From assembly GCA_001599935.1 (NCBI GenBank), contig BCIJ01000010.1, positions 476,320 through 540,319 of the forward strand: 64,000 bases of DNA, written 5' to 3'. This DNA is from Holtermannia corniformis. Lineage: Eukaryota; Basidiomycota; Tremellomycetes; Holtermanniales. This document shows, one piece after another, positions 57,354 through 64,000 of this stretch (positions within the stretch are counted from its first letter, which is position 1; each line of letters begins with the position of its first letter). Below the pieces are notes generated by a model. The model saw only the letters and a program-made list of their open reading frames with translations. It made no database searches and had not been told where the DNA came from. Position numbers and translations under genes: made by a program.

Positions 57354-57862
57354 CCGCGTTTGAAGCTCGCATTTCCTTGGTACAGCTCTGCACACCCTGG
57401 CAATCCATCTATTTCCGCGTCGTCGGGAAACACTTGTTCGTCAGCCAGACGATTGAGGCTCGCTGCGGCGATGCAGAGACGTCGGGCACCCGGAGCCTCT
57501 TGCAAGCCTACATGGGCATTGTCTGGCAAGCTTGGACAGGCAAGCGTAAGTCTGAAGACGGTCGACTCGTGGAGCGGGCCATTGCAGATGAGGACCGCGC
57601 CGAGTTGCAAACGGCATTGAACCAAGTGGGATCATCAGAGATCCTGGTCTATTCCACTCCTGATCGTCCCTCCCGATCACTCACACCGACGGTGACGCCC
57701 GCCAAGATGATCCCGAGCAAACGCAAACGCAATCGTAGCAAGACGCCGGAGCGTCCCGCTTTCGTCGCGCTTGGCATCTTTTCCTGCATGATGCAACTCG
57801 AGTATATGCGGCGGTGGCAGCCGATCACCCGTCCAAGGGGCGATAAGCGGCGTGCGTTCTGA
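57354..57862 (+). pseudogene. Gene P3: module B fragment with basic tail
   Basis: After an AG acceptor at 57352-57353, the frame reads AFEARISLVQLCTPWQSIYF, RVVGKHLFVSQTIEAR, RSLLQAYMGIVWQAW and EDRAELQTAL. This aligns along its length with the B modules of P1 and P2, starting at the same point (AYEAK) as their B exons. It then goes on into an unrelated basic tail (IPSKRKRNRSKTPERP) and stops at 57862. No module A and no ATG in this frame precede it. It may be a truncated pseudogene or the last exon of a shorter gene. Confidence 0.55.
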
Positions 57863-58215
57863 CTGCGCACTCTTGAATGGCGCCAATGTCCTCAGCTCCT
57901 GTCGAGTTCGAACACATCGAAAGTACTCCAGACACTCTGCTACGCCGCTTTCGGCTGCGGGACGAAAATAGGCAAGCCGAGTCAGCTGGGTCACCCGAGG
58001 CGGTTCGTCCTCGCCGTAGTCGCCGTTTAAACAAGTCGTGACACGTTCCCTGATGTGTCACTCGCACGGACGTCGGCAAGTACACTGTCGCCAGGAATCT
58101 GGACAGTGCGCTATCATCATTATGTAGAAGCATCCGCTGACCGGTGAATAAATCTCGTAATGCATCAAAGCGTAGAATACAACTGCGATTACCCGCACGA
58201 ATGAGCCGGCACGCG
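57863..58215. other. Between P3 and P2, no gene recognised
   Basis: Open minus-strand frames (57677-57994 and 57825-58133) cover the stretch in two registers. Neither shows a motif; one is Arg/Ser-rich. They could be 3' exons of the small ORF at 58431, but no splice pairing is convincing. Confidence 0.35.
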
Positions 58216-58431
58216 TCACGCTAGCTTTGCTCTTGACCGGAGGCGCGAGCTCCATGGGAGGTCCAAGGAATCAGAGGCCTTTCGCTTCGTACATGAATTC
58301 GTAGGTTTGGTTGCTGCCTCTGATGCGTCGTTTGCTCCATTGCAGCTATTGGATTGCGATTGATTGCCCTGCAGGGGCTGGCGCTTGGTCGTAGACGCTT
58401 CTCCTGTTAACTCATCGTCAGACATAGACAT
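58216..58431 (-). CDS. Possible small nuclear-type protein (71 aa)
   Basis: The ATG at 58431 gives MSMSDDELTGEASTTKRQPL, then an Asn/Ser/Ala-rich stretch and a basic end (TKRKASDSLDLPWSSRLRSR). The composition is that of a disordered nuclear protein fragment, and it may be a first exon. It lies next to the P2 3' end. No family is recognised. Confidence 0.28.
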   Translation of the reverse strand: MSMSDDELTGEASTTKRQPLQGNQSQSNSCNGANDASEAATKPTNSCTKRKASDSLDLPWSSRLRSRAKLA

Positions 58432-58643
58432 GTTGCACCGCTGGCAGACCTACCCAATTGGAACCTGACACGCCGTGGAGTTTGTGTGGCCGCGGCCTGG
58501 TCAGGTGTCGTTGCTGCTTGCACGTGAGTCCGGCGACGTTTGCTCCTGTGCTCGTGAGCAGCTGCCTGTCTCGGCTGCTTCTCGTTGACAGCGTTGCTGA
58601 ATGGCTTGTGAGGCTACAGTGTTGTCAGCTTCGGGTCACAAAA

Positions 58644-60837
58644 TCATAGACGGGACTTCACCTCGGTTCCGAGAGCAAGCTTGATCATGCTTTGCAGCTC
58701 AGCTTGATCATTCGGCGAGAGCGAGTTGTCGATGAGCTGACCGCCATCGACTTGCTTGAGCTGAGAGGCTTGCCAGACGATTGCAAGGTGTGCTTGAAGC
58801 AGGCTCAGGCGTTGCCGCTTGCAAGCCAGGCTCCGGGTTTGCCGGTCGCAAGCTTGCTGGAGACGAGCCTCGATGGTCGGGCCAACGAGCAAATGGCGAC
58901 CAGCGATGCGGCAGAAGATTGCCCGAGAGCCGAACGAGAGCTTGATAAAAGAGACCTTGGCTTCATAGGCTGTGATCCAGAGCTGCCGAGGTCAGCACTG
59001 TCTTGGCCTACGACCTGTCGACTCACCTTCAACAAGAGAGCCTTGGCTCGCGTCCGCGTCCACTCGTCCGCCGAGCCACTTTCCCATGATCCGTGCCCAT
59101 CAACGGCGGCGTTTGCTGCGGCAAGAGCTTGAATGTGGTCGAGGGATGCATCGTGATCGTCGTGGACGACGCCGAGGTAATACGGGGACGCATCAATGTT
59201 GAGACATTGTGCATTCGAGTTCGGAAAGTAGCACCTGCTTGCAACAAGCAGGTCCGGCATCGGACTCGAGTGCGATGCCGAGTTGGTACGACCCGGTAGC
59301 TCGAGAGTGGACTTGAATAAGAGGGTTGTGCGAACATCGCAGTGTAGCGCTTCGAGGATGGTGTTGGCCGGTCGGGCGACACAGTCGTACTCGATGCACT
59401 TTGCGCGATGCATGAAGTTGAGTGAACCGTCGTATGGAATGGCGTTGCTCATGCTGATATCCTGGTCCGGCAGAGAGCGATCATGGATCAAGGACATGTC
59501 CATATCGAAATTTTGCACATTGGCATTGTAGAAGCGAGTGTACGCATCTGTAATCAACGTCGGCGAAGGGATGACGACAAATCCACCAGTTGCTAGCAAA
59601 ACTTGGGCTGCGCAACCAGGTGCATCGACGTGGTGTGGCTTATCGCTCCAGTCACGGTAAGTGGCAAGAGGTGAATGTAGCAGGTCGGGTTGGGTCTCGA
59701 GGTAGGTGTGCAGTGTCTTGCTAGGTAGAGTCGGAAGGATGTAGTTGGAATGAGCGACGCCATAGCGGGTCATCGAGGTTGCAGTTAAAGCGGCTTGAAG
59801 CTCGGCGCGTTCGGCTGATGAAAGTGGGCGGTCGTACAGGTGTACGCCCAATGCTCGTTTGCACGACCAAGCGTACCACACCATGCCCATGTGCGCCTGC
59901 AGGAGACTCAATGGCTTCGGGTCGGACGGATTCTTGGGGCGCGCCTTGACCACGGGACTGATGAACAGGTGTTGGCCTACGATTCGGAAGTAGATGGACC
60001 GCCAACCGGTGGCGAGCTCAATGAACTGCAGCTTTGCTTCGTGCGCTTTCGCCCAAATCTGCGAGACAGACACCGATCAGCACTTTGGAACGGTTGAGAA
60101 TGCACGTTACGTACCGAAATGAGTAGATTCCGCGCCCTCTCCACCCGCTGGTCCCCCACCGAGTCTGACCACTTGCCCGACGCGTCGACTGCAGCACCAA
60201 TCGAGGCAAGGTGCTGGATGTGGTCGAGAGCTTCCGGATCGTTGTCGAAGATGATGCCAAGCAAGTAGGGCGACTCATCCTCATGAAGCGGAGCGAGATG
60301 ATCTGGCTTGTAGCGCTTGCGCATGATGAGCTGGTTGGGCTTGTAGTGCACTCGACGCTTTTCAATCCTCTGGCGACCGGGAAAGTCGTGCGCGGCGTGG
60401 GGCTGGGGCGAGAAATAATTCGCGACGCCGAGCGAGCCCAAGAGCATGTTTGCGACGCTGATAACGCATTCTTGGGCGGTGACTCTGGCGGTATTAACCG
60501 AGAGTTGCCCTGGAATGGGTACAGCCTGAGTGTGGATGCGTTCGGGGCGTTCCACTTCGTAGTACGTCACCCACCGACCGATGCCGCCTCGCAGGTGTGC
60601 GTCAAGCTTGCGTGCAAACTTGGCCGTGAATTGCTCGTACGCTGACTGCACCAAACGAGGGGCCGAGGCGAGATGGAAGCCGTGGGTGGTGGCAAGAACG
60701 CGCGGCTGGTCTTGCGACTTCATGACCCGCCCTGGGTACGGCGTGTAAGCAAACGGCTTGTATGCTTCCTCGTCTTCAATGTCATAGGCGACATCGAGAT
60801 AGTGCTTGAGAGACTTGAACTGGTTAGTCATGGTCAT
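58644..60837 (-). CDS. Gene P2: internally duplicated protein, unrecognised family
   Basis: The ATG at 60837 gives MTMTNQFKSLKHYLDVAYDI. The layout is the same as in P1: A1 (VLATTHGFHLASAPRLVQSA, DESPYLLGIIFDNDPEALDH), intron, B1 (IWAKAHEAKLQFIELATGWR, YFRIVGQHLFISPVVKARP), A2 (MPDLLVASRCYFPNSNAQCL, VDGHGSWESGSADEW), intron, and B2 (ITAYEAKVSFIKLSFGSRAI, LVGPTIEAR, LSLLQAHLAIVWQASQ). The stop is at 58644 after LALGTEVKSRL. Intron positions equal those of P1. The second A module is about 70% identical to P1 by eye, while the first is much more diverged. A GTG-initiated extension to 60888 was rejected. The 287-bp repeat lies 34 bp upstream. Confidence 0.85.
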
Positions 60838-60871
60838 GGTGAAAGAGGGAATGCCGCATTCAAGGACCGTT

Positions 60872-61158
60872 GTTGGACGGGAGAGCACGTGATAGCGAGA
60901 CGCTAGGAGCTTGCTAGCCGCCTCCGTCTTTTGGCATTTCTGGCAGTTTCGCTAGAATCACCAAAGGGACGGCTTCGAGATTGGCTCATCGTCTTTCGCC
61001 ATCATCAAGGGCGGCTGCAAGCTCAAAGGTTCGCCCGCCATCCTCCCCCTCTTCCTCCTCTTTTCCCCCTTTTTGTGTGCGCTCCGTTTCAGTCGCCTAC
61101 GAGTTGTACTTTATGGCCTGTTGGAGCCACGTCCTGCGTCATGCATCACGTGTCTGCC
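60872..61158. repeat. 287-bp dispersed repeat, copy 2
   Basis: It matches 12946-13232 in the same orientation, with sharp edges on both sides. Here it fills most of the gap between the divergent starts of P2 (60837) and glucosidase I (61284), and so may act as their promoter. The internal inverted repeat (60928-60966) has lost several pairs relative to copy 1. A short frame with ATG is present but not conserved in register between copies. Confidence 0.85.
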
Positions 61159-61283
61159 TACAGTGAAAACGGCGGATGAGCGAGCCTACATTCAATAGGC
61201 ACGTGTGAGTGAACCGTGGGAAAGTCGAGGGACCGAGCTGTCTGCACTTGGCTACCTGTCGAGTTGTACCGTGTCAAGTCGGG

Positions 61284-64000
61284 ATGCGACTCGGCAGCGC
61301 GAGCGTGCTTAGCTTGGTATCGCTCGTACTGACATGGTCTGTACCGGCTGGTGCCCGCAATCCATCGGATACAGTGCTGGACGCTGCCATCACAGCCAAC
61401 GTGAGCAACCGACGGAGCGACGGCAGCTGTGGCTGATTCTCTGGCACTCAGCAAAGCCTTCTATGGGGCTCGTACAGACCTCAGCTCTATCATGGTGTCA
61501 GGCCGAGACTCGCCCACTCGCTCATGACGGGCCTGATGTGGTTCGGCCTGACCAACTACCAAGGTTACCAAGGTCAGTCGCCATTGCATGCTCAGTTGCA
61601 CGTGCTTATCTGGACTGATGCAGAGATCCGGCATACCTGCGAGCAATCCGACTCTCTGAGCTCGTACACCTATACACAGCATGACGGTCGGTACTATTCC
61701 ACTCAGGACATAGTCGACGGCAAGAACAATGTCAAGCTCGTAACGTCGTTCCTCAAGACGTCGGATGGCCATAACTGGGCTGTCAGGGTGCAAGGAGACG
61801 CGATTGATCACAGTATGTGCTCGGTCGACTGTTCGTCGTACGTTAGCTGACAACCATGCGGTGTAGAGAAGCTATCAAGGACAAGCTTGATCTACCACTT
61901 TGGAATGGAAGGGCTTGGCTCGATGGACCTGGAAGAGAAGCCGGATAGCACTGTGCGTCTGCTTGCTCTCACACCGTCTGGCCGCCAACGTATTTTCAGG
62001 GACTCGACGGCGAGGTCGTCCTAAAGGGCTCCACGCCTACACTGGGCGACTTTCGCATCCGCATCGTAGACCGTGAGCGTCCAGTGATTTGTGTTGTTAC
62101 GTGGTTGACAGATAGACGACAGACCCAGGAACCAACTTCATCAACACTGGTGCACACGCCGCCGACTTTCGTGACGCGGCCGAGACAACCTCTTTCCTCG
62201 GCCTCAAGCTGCCAGAAAGCGACGTCTGGAAGATCAAGGGTGAGGGCTCAACCGGTTGACGCGGCTCTGACTTTTATCTTAGACGCAATCTTTCGAGGCA
62301 TCGTGTCAGCCGCCAATGCTGTCATGACTGCAGCGAGCTATCCGCAGGACAGCCCGCCCGACCCTGCTTTCCTGCTCCGACTTTCTAACCAAGTTCACTC
62401 GGGCGCAAACGTCTTTGCCTTTCAGAAGAACTTTGACGCCCGTGGACCTTCGGGTGGACCATTTGGCTTTGACGTCTACTATGAATCTGCAAAGAGCGCC
62501 CAAGGGCCGTGGTCTTGTGGGTTAGCTATGGCTCCGTGTTTGCAAGCTGATGAGCCACAGACTCAAGCTTGACAGCATCGCTCGACGCGGCGTCGAAAGA
62601 GTATAACACACGCTTTGCTCAGACATTCCCACTAGACGAGCCGTACAACACCCCGGCCTATATCAAGTTTGCTCAGGCGATCACGTCAAACCTGATCGGT
62701 GGTATTGGCTACTATCACGGCGCGTCGATCGTCGACCGTACCTTCAAGTACGACCACGACGAGGAGGCCGACGAGGACGAAGAGGACGAGGATGTGGAGA
62801 CGGGCGTGCAGGCGCCGCGCTTGGAGCCCGAGAGGGAGCTACTGACGGCCACTCCGAGTCGCAGCTTCTTCCCGAGAGGTTTCTACTGGGATGAAGGCTT
62901 CCATCTTGCGCTGATCGGCGAGTGGGACAACGATTTGAGGTGTGTAGCTATAACCCCTTCACTCGTGCTGACTGCTGTAGCCTCGAGATCCTTCGCGACT
63001 GGATCGCGTTGGTCGACGATGACGGCTGGGTTGCACGCGAGCAGATTCTCGGTGACGAGTCTCGCAGCAAGGTTCCGCAAGAATTCCAAACCCAGTACCC
63101 GTCATATGCCAACCCGCCAACCCTCGCAATGACGATCACCTCGTTTATTCACCGGCTCAAAGCCAGGTCCGCTTCAGACCTACTCGAGTCACAACTAGGG
63201 CTCGGCGAGCTGCCTCTGGGCGGCGATGCGCCGTCTTCACTCGCAAGCCGACATTTAACATCACCGGTCCTTGCAAAGGCCTATCTCGACTCGATCTACC
63301 CCGCCCTCCGCCGGCACTATGCCTGGTTCCGCCGCACTCAACGCGGTCAGATCCGCGAATGGGGTCGGCAATCGACAAACAAGGTCGAGGCGTATCGCTG
63401 GCGTGGTCGAACGGCAGATCATGTCTTGACGTCTGGGTTGGACGATTACCCACGCGCCAAGCCGCCACACGTCGGGGAGCTGCATGTCGATCTGATGAGT
63501 TGGATGGGTTTCTTTGCGAGAACGATGGGCGAGATTGCAGGCTATCTCGGCAAGGCGGAGGATGTGCAAGAGTATGAAAAGCACGAGCGGGGCATTTTGG
63601 CCAATCTTGACGGTGTGTGGGAGGAGACATGGGCATTGCTGATCCGGTGTCTCAGAACTGCACTGGAGCGAGGAGGACAACATGTACTGTGACGCCAGCG
63701 TCGATGACGAGGGTGAGTGCGCTGCGTCATGCCCGAATGCTGACGGCTCGCAGACGAATCCACCTTCATCTGCCACAAAGGCTACATCTCCCTCTTCCCA
63801 TTCTTCCTCGAGCTCGTGCCCTCGTCCTCGCCCAAGCTCGGGCCGCTGCTCGACCTCATTTCGTCCCCGGCCGAACTGTGGTCACCGTACGGAATCCGCT
63901 CGCTGAGCCGCTCCCACCCGCTATACGGCAAAGACGAAAACTACTGGCGCGGACCGATCTGGATCCAGATGAACTATCTTGTACTCAAAGCGCTTCACAA
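61284..64000 (+). CDS. CWH41: Mannosyl-oligosaccharide glucosidase I (GH63), cut by right edge
   Basis: Glucosidase I removes the terminal glucose from N-glycans in the ER. The ATG at 61284 opens a signal sequence or anchor (MRLGSASVLSLVSLVLTWSV, PAGARNPSDTV). After the first intron it reads NQSLLWGSYRPQLYHGVRPR and LAHSLMTGLMWFGLTNYQ. Family blocks follow: YTYTQHDGRYYSTQDIVDGK, HNWAVRVQGDAID, and FGMEGLGSMDLEE. The catalytic region has SFFPRGFYWDEGFHLALIGE, WREQ-like GWVAREQILGDESRSKVPQE and FQTQYPSYANPPTLAMTI. ELHWSEEDNMYCDASVDDED and YGKDENYWRGPIWIQMNYLV complete the visible part. At least eight short introns, and an acidic insertion (DEEADEDEEDEDVETG) is unusual. The frame is open at 64000. 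Confidence 0.93.

Noticed and set aside
57677..58133. Two overlapping minus frames between P3 and P2 as a gene
   Set aside because: They use different registers of the same DNA, one is antisense to P3, and no start or splice link is convincing.

Overview
The window looks like nuclear DNA of a basidiomycete fungus, probably a compact-genome yeast-like Pucciniomycotina (a Mixia-like organism would fit, but the species cannot be fixed from sequence alone). The grounds are densely packed genes on both strands, many short introns (mostly about 40-70 nt, GT..AG), moderately GC-rich DNA, and proteins that match fungal families exon by exon. Genes were rebuilt by joining open frames across splice sites that keep the reading frame and restore conserved family motifs. 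ATG starts were checked; several longer frames open only with GTG or TTG and were trimmed.

Region by region. 0-10 kb holds a secreted-protein start running off the left edge, a Serinc/Tms1 membrane protein, a C2H2 zinc-finger regulator, mitochondrial adrenodoxin reductase (ARH1), a small single-pass membrane protein and nucleoside diphosphate kinase, the last with an outsized 825-nt intron. 10.1-14.4 kb is an accessory stretch: five small minus-strand genes (69-94 aa) that look like diverged relatives of one another, plus one copy of a 287-bp dispersed repeat. 14.6-20.7 kb holds DPH7 (diphthamide pathway), a glycine-rich secreted protein and a VIT/von Willebrand A protein, followed by a 1.9-kb stretch with no convincing gene. 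22.5-44.4 kb is conserved housekeeping: YjbQ-family protein, twinfilin, PIG-U/GAB1 (GPI transamidase), mitochondrial release factor MRF1, a NAK/Ark-Prk-type kinase, a YDR124W-like (PF11001) protein, polynucleotide kinase/phosphatase, an Impact-domain protein, a NIPA-type magnesium transporter and a mitochondrial ribosomal mL44-like protein. 44.7-49 kb has a tail-anchored or GPI-type surface protein, a nitrilase that has lost its catalytic cysteine segment (probable pseudogene), and the arginine methyltransferase PRMT1/RMT1.

49.2-61.2 kb is the most unusual part. It contains a possible PD-(D/E)XK-type protein, two intact copies of an unrecognised internally duplicated gene (P1 on plus, P2 on minus, about 6 kb apart and facing each other), a third fragment with only one module (P3), and the second copy of the 287-bp repeat directly upstream of P2. 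A large BIRC6/UBE2O-like ubiquitin-conjugating enzyme gene sits between the P copies. The window ends in glucosidase I (CWH41/GCS1), cut by the right edge.

The conserved genes serve separate pathways (mitochondrial iron-sulphur supply and translation, actin and endocytosis control, GPI anchoring and N-glycan trimming in the ER, translation-factor and arginine modification, DNA end repair) and are not arranged as a pathway cluster. The two accessory stretches, which share the 287-bp repeat, are the candidates for undescribed biology.
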